Shown here: in pieces, positions 1 to 8,624 of the stretch
Position numbering within the stretch: position 1 is the first letter of the stretch
Layout: each line of letters opens with the position of its first letter
DNA from: Candidatus Hydrogenedentota bacterium
GTDB taxonomy: Bacteria; Hydrogenedentota; Hydrogenedentia; Hydrogenedentales; JAGMZX01
DNA length: 64,000 nt
Assembly: GCA_029556545.1 (NCBI GenBank)
Contig: JAKQEQ010000049.1
Span: forward strand, 19,602-83,601
Direction of reading: 5' to 3'
Made by a program: the position numbers and the translations under genes
Notes under the pieces: model-generated
What the model saw: only the letters and a program-made list of their open reading frames with translations
What the model was told of the DNA's origin: nothing
Database searches by the model: none

Positions 1-2943
1 CTCGAGCGTCGCTTCCCGCTCTTCTCCTTCGGCGAAGCGCGCGGCCTCCATCGAAACAATGAGTTGCCCGCTCGGGGTCCGCTGCCACGTTATCCCGGTC
101 CCGTCTCCAGACAACGTGAATTCGAGGCGCGACGCCGCCTCCCGGGCCACTTCCGGGGGCTGAGGGGAAATGCTGACGTAGGCCATGGGCTTGTCGGGTG
201 TCAGGTCCACGCGCGCCGGATACACCTCGACGTAATCGACGGTGGCCGGCCCCGCCAGAAGCACCTTGATCTCCCCTACGGACCGCCCCTGAAAACGGGC
301 CTCGATGACGGCTTCCTTGGCTTCTCCTTCCGCGAGACGCACCAGCGGCCCGAGGAGCACCTCGAGTTGGCGCGGACCTTTCCGATTCACAACCACTTCA
401 TACGTGTTCGATTGAAACCGCAGCGCGTCGAGGGCCTGCGCGGACAGGTCAGGCGGCGCCACGTCAAACTCGATTTCCGCGTGACGATCCGCATTCGTCA
501 GGCGCAACGCGCCCGAAAGAAACACCACTTTCGGCAGGCTTGAAAACGGCGCGAGCGTTACGGCGAGTTGCCCGACCACGCCGCCGCTGTACCACGCGGT
601 GACCGTGCGCGTTTTCGGCTCTTCGCCCTCGATGACCGCCGAGTCGCGCAGCGCCACGGCAATCTCCTGCGGGGCCTTGCGCGTGACGGCGAGTTCGTAG
701 CCGTCGGCCCGGAAGCTGATGGCTTCGAGCACCTCGGGCGGCACGCCCGCCGGGTCCACGTCGAACCGCACGTCCGCGCGCCGCACTTCATTACTCAGAC
801 GCACGGCGCCGCCAAGGAAGAAAACCCGAGGGGTGTACGCCATGGCAAGCAACTCGACGCGCAGCGCGCCCACCTGGCGCCCGCAGCACCACGCCGTGAG
901 CATTTGCGATTCGCGCGCCAGACCCGTCAAGCGCACGCCGGGCTTCAGCGCGACTTCGAGCACATTCCGGCTGATACGATTGAGTACGAGCCGCGCATCG
1001 GCGCTCTGGAATTTCAACTCGGAAAATACCGTCTCGGGAAGCGACTCCGGCGTGGTCTCGAAATAGACTTCCGCCGAGGGGTCCGCGTTGGTCAACAACA
1101 CGCCGTCCGACGCGAACTCGATCTTGTCCAGCACGCAGGCCGGCGCCACGTGGACCGGCAGTTCGGCCACGACAACGTCGCGGATTGTGGCGCGGAGATG
1201 GGCGTCAATAGCCGCCTCATTCCGGGCGCCCGCGTCAAGGGACACCCGCATCGTCGTATCGCTGTCCCGCACCACCTGCACCGGCGCATCGCCGGGCACG
1301 ATCTGAAACGAGACGTTCACGCTGGAGACCGGCTGCCCCGCGGCGGACCGCACCTCGAAGGAAACGCGTTCACTCGGTTGCCCGGCGCCGATGTGCACCG
1401 ACGCCGGGGTAAAGGAGAATTGCAGCAACTCGACCGGATTGCGCAGACGCACGGGCAATACGCCCAACTCGAGGTCATAATCCTCGAGGCGGGCGATCAC
1501 TTTGTGGACCGATTCCTCCCCGAACGGCACATCAAAGGAGGACGTCTTGATGTACACGGCACCGTCGCGCGGCCACGCCGACACGGGACCGCTCGCGTAC
1601 CATGAAACGCCCTCGAGGCGCGCGCTTGGCGGCGACGCCTCGAAGGGCACTTCAGCGAAGTCCTGGACCGGATCAAGCACCACTTCCGCCACGGAGAAAA
1701 CCAGGCGGCGTGGCACATCGGGCGGCAATACTCGTGACGCGCTCTCGACGCCCTGTTGTACCTGTGAACTAACAGGTGCCGTGGCTATGGGGCGCGACTC
1801 GACGTCACGCGGGACGGGAGCGGGCGGCTGCGCGACCTCGCGGGGCGGTTCCGGTTCCGTCGACCTCGCCTCCGGAGGGGGCGTGGGGACGGTCTGCACG
1901 GGCGCGTCATGCAGGGGCTGCGGCCCGGCGTATCGCCACCACAGCCCCCCGGCCACTATCACGATGGCCGCTGCGAGCGCGAGTCCGAAGAGCGCCCGGC
2001 GCGACAGGGGCTGGGAAACCCACGGTGCGGCGACCGGCGTCGGGGTCCGTTGCGGAGACGGCGTAATCACGTCGGTGAGGTGGTCCTGCCCGGACGGCGA
2101 GCTTGTTCTTATGCCTTCCAGATGGACGCGGATGTCCTCGCACACCGCGTCCGCGTTGTCGTATCGGTCTTCGGGCCGTTTCGCCGTCATGCGATACACG
2201 ATGCTGCAGACCTGCGGCGGCACATCCGCGCTGATCTCTTGCAACGAGGGCAGCGGCAGCTCGACGATCTGCCGCATGAGCGCCAGCGGCGTATCCGCGC
2301 CGTAAGGAGTCCGCCCGCTGAGCATCTCGAACAGGACAATCCCCAGTGAGTAAATGTCCGATCGTTGGTCCGGCTTGAGCCCCTCGCACTGTTCCGGCGA
2401 CATGTAACGCGGTGTGCCCAGGACCGCGCCTTCCGCCGTCAGTTGGGTCGCGCTGTGGATGCCCCGGGCGAGGCCGAAGTCCATGACCTTCACACGACCG
2501 AACTCGTCGATCATAATGTTGTCCGGCTTGATGTCGCGATGGACCATGCCGACGCGGTGGGCGGCTTTCAGCGCATCCGCGGCCTGGAGCGTGATTTCAA
2601 GCGCGCGCCCCACCGACAAGCGCCCGGCTTCCCGGATGAGCGTTGTCAGGGTCTTGCCCTTGATGTACTCCATGGCGATGTAGCGCACGTCCTCGTGCTT
2701 ACCGACGGCGTAAATCGAAACGATGTTCGGATGGCTCAGGCTGGCGGCAAAACGGGCCTCGCGCTCGAAGCGCTTCGCGAAGGAGATGTCCGCCGAGATA
2801 TTCGAGGGCAGGACTTTCAGCGCTACAGTGCGTTGCAGGGAGCGCTCGTGCGCCTCGTACACGACACCCATCCCCCCGCGACCAACCTCGCGGAGGACCT
2901 CATAATCGCCCACGACTTTGCCCACCAAAGGCTCGTCCGGCAT
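1..2943 (-). CDS. Transmembrane Ser/Thr protein kinase (3' end outside window)
   Basis: This is a Hanks-type serine/threonine kinase that probably signals across the inner membrane. The reading frame is open from the ATG at 2943 to the window edge (981 codons visible), so the C-terminus is missing. The kinase domain covers about residues 10-280, with a glycine loop (GRGGMGVVYEA), the lysine strand TVALKVLP, the catalytic loop MVHRDIKPDN, DFG in KVMDFGLA, and a MSPEQ activation-segment end. A Pro/Gln-rich juxtamembrane stretch leads to a membrane helix near 318-336 (ALAAAIVIVAGGLWW). The remaining visible 600-plus residues are repetitive, beta-rich and probably extracytoplasmic, with recurring VVFLSGALRLTNADR-like units of about 110 residues. 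It lies downstream of the ubiquitin/Pup-like cluster on the same strand, but a 413-bp gap suggests its own promoter. Confidence 0.9.
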   Translation of the reverse strand, partial: MPDEPLVGKVVGDYEVLREVGRGGMGVVYEAHERSLQRTVALKVLPSNISADISFAKRFEREARFAASLSHPNIVSIYAVGKHEDVRYIAMEYIKGKTLTTLIREAGRLSVGRALEITLQAADALKAAHRVGMVHRDIKPDNIMIDEFGRVKVMDFGLARGIHSATQLTAEGAVLGTPRYMSPEQCEGLKPDQRSDIYSLGIVLFEMLSGRTPYGADTPLALMRQIVELPLPSLQEISADVPPQVCSIVYRMTAKRPEDRYDNADAVCEDIRVHLEGIRTSSPSGQDHLTDVITPSPQRTPTPVAAPWVSQPLSRRALFGLALAAAIVIVAGGLWWRYAGPQPLHDAPVQTVPTPPPEARSTEPEPPREVAQPPAPVPRDVESRPIATAPVSSQVQQGVESASRVLPPDVPRRLVFSVAEVVLDPVQDFAEVPFEASPPSARLEGVSWYASGPVSAWPRDGAVYIKTSSFDVPFGEESVHKVIARLEDYDLELGVLPVRLRNPVELLQFSFTPASVHIGAGQPSERVSFEVRSAAGQPVSSVNVSFQIVPGDAPVQVVRDSDTTMRVSLDAGARNEAAIDAHLRATIRDVVVAELPVHVAPACVLDKIEFASDGVLLTNADPSAEVYFETTPESLPETVFSELKFQSADARLVLNRISRNVLEVALKPGVRLTGLARESQMLTAWCCGRQVGALRVELLAMAYTPRVFFLGGAVRLSNEVRRADVRFDVDPAGVPPEVLEAISFRADGYELAVTRKAPQEIAVALRDSAVIEGEEPKTRTVTAWYSGGVVGQLAVTLAPFSSLPKVVFLSGALRLTNADRHAEIEFDVAPPDLSAQALDALRFQSNTYEVVVNRKGPRQLEVLLGPLVRLAEGEAKEAVIEARFQGRSVGEIKVLLAGPATVDYVEVYPARVDLTPDKPMAYVSISPQPPEVAREAASRLEFTLSGDGTGITWQRTPSGQLIVSMEAARFAEGEEREATLE

Positions 2944-3356
2944 TACAGCGATCCCTTACGACAACACCCGCCCCAGCAAGAACATAACACCGTCTTTCTC
3001 CCGGAGTAAAGCGAAGACCACAATATACAGCCGCCTGATGGGTCGGCACACCGCATATGGAGGTCTTCGCGGAGTCCATCAACACGCGACCCACGGCGCC
3101 TCATCGCCCCTCGCTCGATACAATACCACCGGACTCCAATGGAGTTTCCGGTTTTCGGCATAGATCTTCAATCTCCGGCAGAGATGGAGGTAACTTGTCC
3201 TGAACGCGGCATGGGCGTCCCGCCCCTGAACTCATATCAAGGACAAGACGCCCGTATTACGCGAAGCAATCCGACGCCGGCCCGGCGCGCACACCGAGGC
3301 GCGTCCCGCGCATGACTCAGAGCCCGTGCATTTTTGCTGCTCCGGTCATGGTCCCC
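2944..3356. other. Intergenic region upstream of the kinase
   Basis: There is no convincing gene in these 413 bases. The stretch separates the kinase start from the end of the protein-tagging cluster and probably holds the kinase promoter. A short perfect hairpin (ACTCC-AAT-GGAGT near 3132-3144) is visible. I see no clear -35/-10 pair or rho-independent terminator. Confidence 0.5.
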
Positions 3357-4547
3357 TCAACTTTCCTCGTCCTGCGCGGGTTCGCGCACGTATGCGCGCC
3401 GGGCGGCAAAATAGAGGTCTTCGAGTCCCACCACCGCCACCCCCTGAAGCGCAGCGCGGGCGGCGGCGGCGTCAAGCAGGGTGACCGCGCTGCCGGGAGG
3501 GCTGCCCGCCGTATCCGGGAGGGTTTCCGCGGCGGCGGCGGCTCCTTGCGCCAGATGCTCGTCAATTGTCACGGCGTGATGCGCCGCGATGGCGGGAACA
3601 TGGGCGGCGACCATAGCGGCGGTCGCATCGCGGGGCGGCGCCTCGAGTGTCACGACATGAACACGCCGGCGCAGGGGCGCTTCCAGAAAGAGCGGCAGGT
3701 GCCGCGGCAGGAGCGTCCCAAGGATCGGAATGCCGCGGTCCAGCGCGTTCGCGAGGATCAGCGGCCCATGCCGCATGTCGCACACGGCGAGTTCCGCGTG
3801 CTCGAGCGCGAGAACCCGACGCGGCTGCCCCTGCATTTCCTGCAGCAGTGCACCGAGCAGGTTCTCGCGCTCGCCTTCGAGCACCACACCGGAGAATAAC
3901 CGTTCCAGATTCACGGCGAGAAGCGCGAACTCGGGGTCCCGCTCCGTGAGCATGCGCGCCACGCCGTGCAGCAGGTTCGTCTTGCCCGCGCCCGACTCGC
4001 CCGTCACGAGCGCGAAGCGCGATTCACCCCACCGCCTGACGCACGACGCCGCTTCGATCACGGCTTCGTCGCGGGCGACGCACGGCCACGCCGTTCCCTC
4101 GCGCGCGCGTGCCGCAAGGTCGTCCGCGATCCCCGCCAGCAGTCCGGCGCCGTCGGCGTCGCGCAGCGCGGGCGGCGCGGGCGCATGCAACACCGGTTCG
4201 CGCCCCTGCGAACCGAGAAGGTCCAGGACGCGCTCCATGGCCCGGTCCCGGGCGCGGGTTCCGCTCGGTTCGAAAAACAGGGCCTTCCAACCGCCCGCGT
4301 CCCAGCCGCGCGCGAAAAGCCGTTGGATTTCGGGGTTGCCCCCCGTGTAGGCAAGGTCGGCGTCCACGAGCACAAGGACTGCCTCCTTCTGCGGCACGAG
4401 TTTCAGGAGCAGGTTCGTTCGGGACTTCGAGAAGTGGTCCGCATGGACGGGGACGCCCCGCAGCAGGGTGGCGTCCCGATCGCTTATGTCGATCGCCACC
4501 TGGAGCCGTTCCAGGCGCTTGGCAAGACGAGCGGTGAACGGTTGCAT
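3357..4547 (-). CDS. ClpA/ClpB D1-like AAA ATPase, degenerate Walker B
   Basis: This 396-residue protein has an unrecognised N-terminal part (about 1-155) followed by one AAA domain that aligns by eye with the first ATPase domain of ClpA/B/C. Visible are RDEAVIEAASCVRR, a Walker A GESGAGKT at 183-190, the NLERLFSGVVLEGERENLL strand-helix (ClpA GALVAGTKYRGEFEERL equivalent), LGTLLP in the sensor-1 position, and APLRRRVHVVTLEAPP with candidate arginine fingers. The Walker B strand reads VLALEHAEL, where active Clp proteins have hhhhDE, so ATP hydrolysis may be weak or lost. There is no second AAA domain and no obvious ClpP loop. It starts 15 nt after the PafA-like gene stops and is the last gene of the protein-tagging cluster. 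It could be an adaptor or substrate-delivery ATPase. Confidence 0.65.
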   Translation of the reverse strand: MQPFTARLAKRLERLQVAIDISDRDATLLRGVPVHADHFSKSRTNLLLKLVPQKEAVLVLVDADLAYTGGNPEIQRLFARGWDAGGWKALFFEPSGTRARDRAMERVLDLLGSQGREPVLHAPAPPALRDADGAGLLAGIADDLAARAREGTAWPCVARDEAVIEAASCVRRWGESRFALVTGESGAGKTNLLHGVARMLTERDPEFALLAVNLERLFSGVVLEGERENLLGALLQEMQGQPRRVLALEHAELAVCDMRHGPLILANALDRGIPILGTLLPRHLPLFLEAPLRRRVHVVTLEAPPRDATAAMVAAHVPAIAAHHAVTIDEHLAQGAAAAAETLPDTAGSPPGSAVTLLDAAAARAALQGVAVVGLEDLYFAARRAYVREPAQDEES

Positions 4548-4561
4548 GGGAAGGCCCCTCC

Positions 4562-6442
4562 TCAGGCCACGCAGTCCGGCGCACGTTCCATGTTACGCGT
4601 CCGCCAGACGTAGCGGCTTTGGTCCGCAGTCACGCGGACCACTTCGCAGCCCGCGCTGTCGAGGCCGACGACGCGCAGTATCGTCGCCCGCTGACCGACA
4701 AACTGATCCATGTCCGCGTTCCAGTTCTGATTTCCGTCGACCGATTCGTGGCGTCCGAGAATGATGGGATCCCCCACACTGAAGCGCCCCGGTTGCTCGC
4801 CTGGAGCCGGTCGTCTTCCCTCGCGCCGTATGAGAGACTCGAAGGACGGGGGCATGCCGAATTGCGCCGCCGCCATGACACGAAGCCGCTCATCGTCGCT
4901 CTTCCATTCCTCGCGGGTGGTCAGCGGGTCCGACAGATCAAGCCACTCCCCCGTACGCGCATTGAAGATACCGCTCCAATCCGCGTTCGAACCGCGGTTG
5001 CCCGCCAGTTCCTTGATCCACTTGCCGCGCAACGCGGCGCGGGTCGTCGCCGGCGGCGTCGTCATGGCCTCGTCCACGCGGTCCACGCCGGGCGCATGAT
5101 GTTCAAGCAGGCCGGCACGGTCCATCTCGGCGAAGATGCCGCCCTCGCCAAGTCGCCCGAAGCAGGTATCGGCCTCGAAGAGCCGCAGCCGGAGGTCGAG
5201 GAATGCATCCAGATCGTCCCACGTGAGGTCGTGCCGACGCAGGACGGGCGTCAACCGCCTGACGCGCGGGGCGGCGGGGCTGTCGCCCGTAAGCGCGTCC
5301 TGGAGCGTGATGCTTATTGGGGTCTCGGGCTTCCGGCGCTGCAACACGGCGCCGACCTGTTGTACGACATTGGACCAGACCGCGATCTGGTCCCAGGTCA
5401 GCCCCTGTCGCCGCGCCATCTCCGTGTAGATCGCGTACTTGATTGCCCAGTCCAGTTTCGTGGCGGCGGCGGCCGCGCCCCCTTCCTCAAGCAGGTCCAG
5501 CACGGCTCGCCACCTGCCGCAGAGGGCTTCGGCCCACTCCGGCATGAACGGTTCGCCGATGGCCATCTCCGCCAGATGCAGGTAGTGCCGCTGGATGTCG
5601 AGCGCGCGCACGGACCGACCGGTCTCGGTCTCCGCCGTGGCCCGGCGACAGGTCGGGTCATTGGCGAAGTCGCGCATGGCTTCGAGCGGCGCCCGCAGGC
5701 GCATGCCTTCGCCGGGGCGAAGCCCGGCGTCGACCATGGCCAGCACGAGGGCGGTGGTCCCGTGGCGCAGCACGGCGGCTTCCTCGGAATGGAGGCTTTC
5801 GCCGCAGTACAGGTGCAGCCGATGCCCCGACCGCGCGAGCGGCTCGTCTTTCGTGTGGAAGATGCCCCGTGCGTTGGTCGAGTGATAGGAGACCACGTGA
5901 CACAAGTGCGCGACCCGGGGCGACAGCGTGAAGTTGGCCCCGAGCGAGAGGTTGCTGAAGCCGCCGCCGCCGGTGTAGATCAGGCGCGACGCGAGGTGGG
6001 AGACGAGTTCGTTGGGCAGACGATCGGGGTTGCTGGTGTACCTGTAGCTGCCATGACAGCCCCATGTCGCCTGCGACACCCCGACGTCGTAGCCGATGTT
6101 GTTGCGGTACACATGAGCCGCCGCGACGGTCGGGTTCTCGCGTCGCAACTCCTCGGCCAGCCCGACCAGGATGCGGTCCGCCGCGAGTTGCCAACGCACG
6201 ACGTCCCAGGGGCTGGTCACTTCGGGACTCGCGATCTCAGGATGGCCGCCGCAATCGATGTAGAAGCGGCTGCCGTTCTCCACAAACATGCCGCCCGGGC
6301 CCGCGCCCGGCAGGTAGCGCAGGGTTCGCTCCGCCGCGTGATACAGCATACCCATGGCATCGCTCTGATCGACGCGCGCGCCGTCCTGGTAGAAGGCCGA
6401 GAGCATGTATTCCGTCTCGACCCCCATCACGGTTTCGGCCAC
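4562..6442 (-). CDS. PafA-like Pup/UBact ligase homologue with C-terminal extension
   Basis: PafA and Dop are glutamine-synthetase-fold enzymes that attach or remove Pup-type modifiers. This 626-residue homologue has the metal/ATP strand GVETEY (residues 7-12), the catalytic-Asp strand NGSRFYIDCGGHPE with D63, VYRNN at 111-115, WGCH at 127-130, and a KDEPLA stretch matching the family RDEPHA motif. The distance from the first strand to D63 is short, as in PafA and unlike Dop. In actinobacterial PafA/Dop the WGCH position is followed by Glu; here it is Gly131. A C-terminal extension of roughly 120 residues ends in a beta-rich module (about 575-620). The start is GTG at 6442, three nt after the stop of the Pup-like gene, with GAGAGGAG upstream. 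It is the likely ligase of the pair. Confidence 0.8.
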   Translation of the reverse strand: MAETVMGVETEYMLSAFYQDGARVDQSDAMGMLYHAAERTLRYLPGAGPGGMFVENGSRFYIDCGGHPEIASPEVTSPWDVVRWQLAADRILVGLAEELRRENPTVAAAHVYRNNIGYDVGVSQATWGCHGSYRYTSNPDRLPNELVSHLASRLIYTGGGGFSNLSLGANFTLSPRVAHLCHVVSYHSTNARGIFHTKDEPLARSGHRLHLYCGESLHSEEAAVLRHGTTALVLAMVDAGLRPGEGMRLRAPLEAMRDFANDPTCRRATAETETGRSVRALDIQRHYLHLAEMAIGEPFMPEWAEALCGRWRAVLDLLEEGGAAAAATKLDWAIKYAIYTEMARRQGLTWDQIAVWSNVVQQVGAVLQRRKPETPISITLQDALTGDSPAAPRVRRLTPVLRRHDLTWDDLDAFLDLRLRLFEADTCFGRLGEGGIFAEMDRAGLLEHHAPGVDRVDEAMTTPPATTRAALRGKWIKELAGNRGSNADWSGIFNARTGEWLDLSDPLTTREEWKSDDERLRVMAAAQFGMPPSFESLIRREGRRPAPGEQPGRFSVGDPIILGRHESVDGNQNWNADMDQFVGQRATILRVVGLDSAGCEVVRVTADQSRYVWRTRNMERAPDCVA

Positions 6443-6444
6443 GA

Positions 6445-6645
6445 CTACTGCGCTCCTCTCTGCACGTTCGCGTTCAAGAAGGCCTGACAGTTGCCAGACA
6501 GGGCGCGCGCCGCCAAGTCGCCGCCGCGCGCGGCAATGGTTTCCGCGCGGCGTGTCATGCCCTCGAGCCGTCCACCGCCGCTTTCATCATCGGCGCCGGG
6601 CGCGCCGGCCGCAGGGGCGTCATGGGGTCTCTCTCGTAACAACAT
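6445..6645 (-). CDS. Pup/UBact-like small protein modifier ending in Gly-Ala-Gln
   Basis: This 66-residue gene lies between the two PafA/Dop homologues. An ATG at 6645 has a strong AGGAGG seven nt upstream, and the TAG at 6447-6445 abuts the ligase start at 6442. The protein is low in hydrophobic residues and predicted disordered, as Pup and UBact are: a Pro/Ala/Gly/Asp/Glu-rich first half, then a short amphipathic stretch (TRRAETIAARGGDLAARALS) and the C-terminus FLNANVQRGAQ. Pup ends in GGQ or GGE and UBact proteins end near QR-x-G-E/Q, so the terminal Gln after QRGA fits a modifier that a Dop-like enzyme would deamidate to Glu before ligation. Function is inferred from position, size and tail; sequence similarity is confined to the C-terminal end. 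Confidence 0.8.
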   Translation of the reverse strand: MLLRERPHDAPAAGAPGADDESGGGRLEGMTRRAETIAARGGDLAARALSGNCQAFLNANVQRGAQ

Positions 6646-6755
6646 TCTTCGTCCTCCTGTTCGTATTGCGGCCACAAGGCCGCCCTCAGTTCTTACTCGT
6701 ACTCGTACTCGTACTCGCACTCGCACTCGACGCTCGCACCGCGGACCGACTCCGC
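6646..6755 (-). repeat. Hexanucleotide tandem repeat upstream of the Pup-like gene
   Basis: The gap between the Dop-like stop and the Pup-like start contains six consecutive six-base units at 6694-6729: four TACTCG then two CACTCG as read on the plus strand. They sit about 50 nt upstream of the modifier's start codon. Copy-number change by slippage could alter the leader or spacing, but this is speculation. Confidence 0.75.
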
Positions 6756-8513
6756 TCAGTCCGTGGCGACCACGGCGCTCGTCGCCGACGCGTAGCTCCT
6801 TCCGCTCGTTGTCGGCGGCGTCGCCAGCGCCTCCAGAATCAACTCGTTGTCGCCGACGGCAAACAACCGCTCCATCGCCGCACGGGTAAAGCCGAGCGGG
6901 TTGGCGAGATAGATTGTCTGCCGCGAGATTCCCGATCTCCCCACACGTCCCCACACCACCAGCCGGTCCCAATCGACCGAATCGATGTCATCAGGGTCCA
7001 GCGTGCGCAGCAGCATGGCGCGCGTCCAGGCGCGCGTATCCTCGGGCGGCGCCTGGACCAGGCGCGCGATGTGCGCCTCTTCGACGATCCGCTCGACCAG
7101 TCCCTCCTGCTCATAGGCCCAATACAGGCCCTCGGCTTCGTCGAGACTCGAGTACAGTTGGTCGAGATAGCGCAGTTCGGGCGACTCCCACGTGAGACCA
7201 GGGTGGCGATCCAGCGCGCCGCGGAGAATCTCGCGCTTGAGCACCCAGTCCAGCCGCCCCGCCAACGTTTCCCAGTCGCCCCGCTCGAGCCGCTCGAGCG
7301 TGTCAGCCCAAAGCGCGAAAATTTCACCGGCCCGCGGCACCGTGGCCTCGCAATCGCCGGACGCGACAAAGGGCGCGGCCTCCTCGAGGAAGAGGCGCTG
7401 GAGCTCGACGGCCGTTACGACGCGGCCGTCGGCGAGGCGCGCGCGCGCCTTGAGCGTCGGGTCGTGGCTGTAGAGCAGCCCCGCCTCGACCGGATCGTCG
7501 AGCATCAGGCGCCCCTTGGTCCTGCCCGCCTCGAGCATCGCGAGAACGATCTGCAACACGCCGATCTTCAGGAGGCATGCCGTGTGGGTGAGATTACTGT
7601 CATAGAAAATACAGTGGAGGCGGCGATAGCGCGGGGCCTCCTCCTCGTCGCGGCGGTAGCTCCACCCGCCGCACAGCGCCTCGTCGCGGGAGTTCACCAG
7701 AGGCCGCTGCACGGTAGTGGCGATGCCCGTGAGCGCCTCCATGAAGTCCATACGCTGACTCAGTTGGTACGCGACCGGCGGCGCGCCGTTCTCGCTGCCC
7801 ACCTTGCCCTGGCCAGTAAAGACGATGCTCGATACCTGGTACGCGGCGAGATAGAGCATGGGATACAACTTGCGGTGGAATATGTCCTCCCAAAGTTTTT
7901 CGGTCAACAGCACGTTGACGTGGCTGCCGTACGAGTTACCCCGGCCGTCGCTGTTGTTCGCCAGCACGACGACGCGCTGCCCTTCCGGAAGCCTCGCGTT
8001 CGCCCGTCGCATCGCGCCGCGCGCGACGCGCAGCATGGCGTGCCACGCCGCCACCCAGTCATGGGCGTTCGTCACCTCGGGCAGGCAAATTTCCAGGTGT
8101 CCTAGATCAATATAACAGCATCCACCGTTCTCCGCCAAGAAGCGCCGTCCCCAGTCCTGCGGGTCAAACGCGCTATATCCGGTGGAATACGAGTACCCGT
8201 AGTCCGCGCCCGCGTTGCCGCCCCAGTTGCCGTAACCGGAACTGAAACCACCGCCGCCGTACCCTGCCGAGACCGATTGCCCGCCCCGCGCGCGCGCCGC
8301 GCGGCACGCTTCGCATTGGCACGCGGATCGCCCGGCAGAGCGCGGCAAGCCTTGGATTTCGCGCAGGAGCGCGTGCGCGGCCTCGCCGCCCGTGCCTTGG
8401 GAACGTTCGAGTCCCTGGATGAAATTGCCGAGTTCGATATCGCCGCCGCACAATTTGACGACGCGCCGCGGCGTCTTCCCGGCGCCTCCTCCGGTGCTCT
8501 TCTGCATTCTCAT
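6756..8513 (-). CDS. Dop-like Pup/UBact deamidase/depupylase homologue
   Basis: This 585-residue member of the PafA/Dop family shares SYGSHVN (YGSH at 195-198), VLANNSDGRGN, a QLSQRMDF stretch, VNSRDEA, and RYRRLHCIFYDSN, all close to Dop/PafA core motifs. The catalytic Asp is probably D136 in CCYIDLGHLE. The first metal strand is altered to GGDIELGN (24-30). The segment between that strand and D136 is about 105 residues long, at the place where Dop has its long flexible loop; here it holds a Cys triad (CQCEAC, 65-70) and a strongly Gly/Tyr/Ser-rich stretch (about 81-113). This architecture makes it the Dop-like partner that would convert the modifier's terminal Gln to Glu and/or remove it. 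It follows the ARC ATPase gene after a repeat-bearing 111-bp gap. Confidence 0.78.
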   Translation of the reverse strand: MRMQKSTGGGAGKTPRRVVKLCGGDIELGNFIQGLERSQGTGGEAAHALLREIQGLPRSAGRSACQCEACRAARARGGQSVSAGYGGGGFSSGYGNWGGNAGADYGYSYSTGYSAFDPQDWGRRFLAENGGCCYIDLGHLEICLPEVTNAHDWVAAWHAMLRVARGAMRRANARLPEGQRVVVLANNSDGRGNSYGSHVNVLLTEKLWEDIFHRKLYPMLYLAAYQVSSIVFTGQGKVGSENGAPPVAYQLSQRMDFMEALTGIATTVQRPLVNSRDEALCGGWSYRRDEEEAPRYRRLHCIFYDSNLTHTACLLKIGVLQIVLAMLEAGRTKGRLMLDDPVEAGLLYSHDPTLKARARLADGRVVTAVELQRLFLEEAAPFVASGDCEATVPRAGEIFALWADTLERLERGDWETLAGRLDWVLKREILRGALDRHPGLTWESPELRYLDQLYSSLDEAEGLYWAYEQEGLVERIVEEAHIARLVQAPPEDTRAWTRAMLLRTLDPDDIDSVDWDRLVVWGRVGRSGISRQTIYLANPLGFTRAAMERLFAVGDNELILEALATPPTTSGRSYASATSAVVATD

Positions 8514-8534
8514 GACGATCCCTTCTTCTTCTGC

Positions 8535-8619
8535 GTTCGTAGTCCAGCCTTCAGGCTGTCTTGTTCGTAGTGCAGCCTTTAGGCTGTCCTAAGCGCAGAC
8601 TAAAGCCCGTACTACGAAC
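8535..8619. repeat. Three 28-bp repeat units, two direct and one inverted
   Basis: Two adjacent 28-bp units at 8535-8562 and 8563-8590 share GTTCGTAGT, CAGCCT and AGGCTGTC with few differences. A third, diverged unit in inverted orientation occupies 8592-8619. Each carries an internal hairpin (AGCCT-AGGCT type). The array lies in the gap between the ARC ATPase and Dop-like genes and could act as a mobile REP-like element, an mRNA-stability element or an attenuator. Confidence 0.75.
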
Positions 8620-8624
8620 TGTGT

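Noticed and set aside
568..1605. Long plus-strand frames within the kinase gene
   Set aside because: They are in register with the minus-strand kinase frame and reflect GC-rich codon use; no recognisable protein.
6445..6972. A longer 175-residue frame that contains the Pup-like gene
   Set aside because: The extra N-terminal part reads through the hexanucleotide repeat as RVRVRV and overlaps the Dop-like gene; the strong ribosome site supports the internal ATG at 6645.
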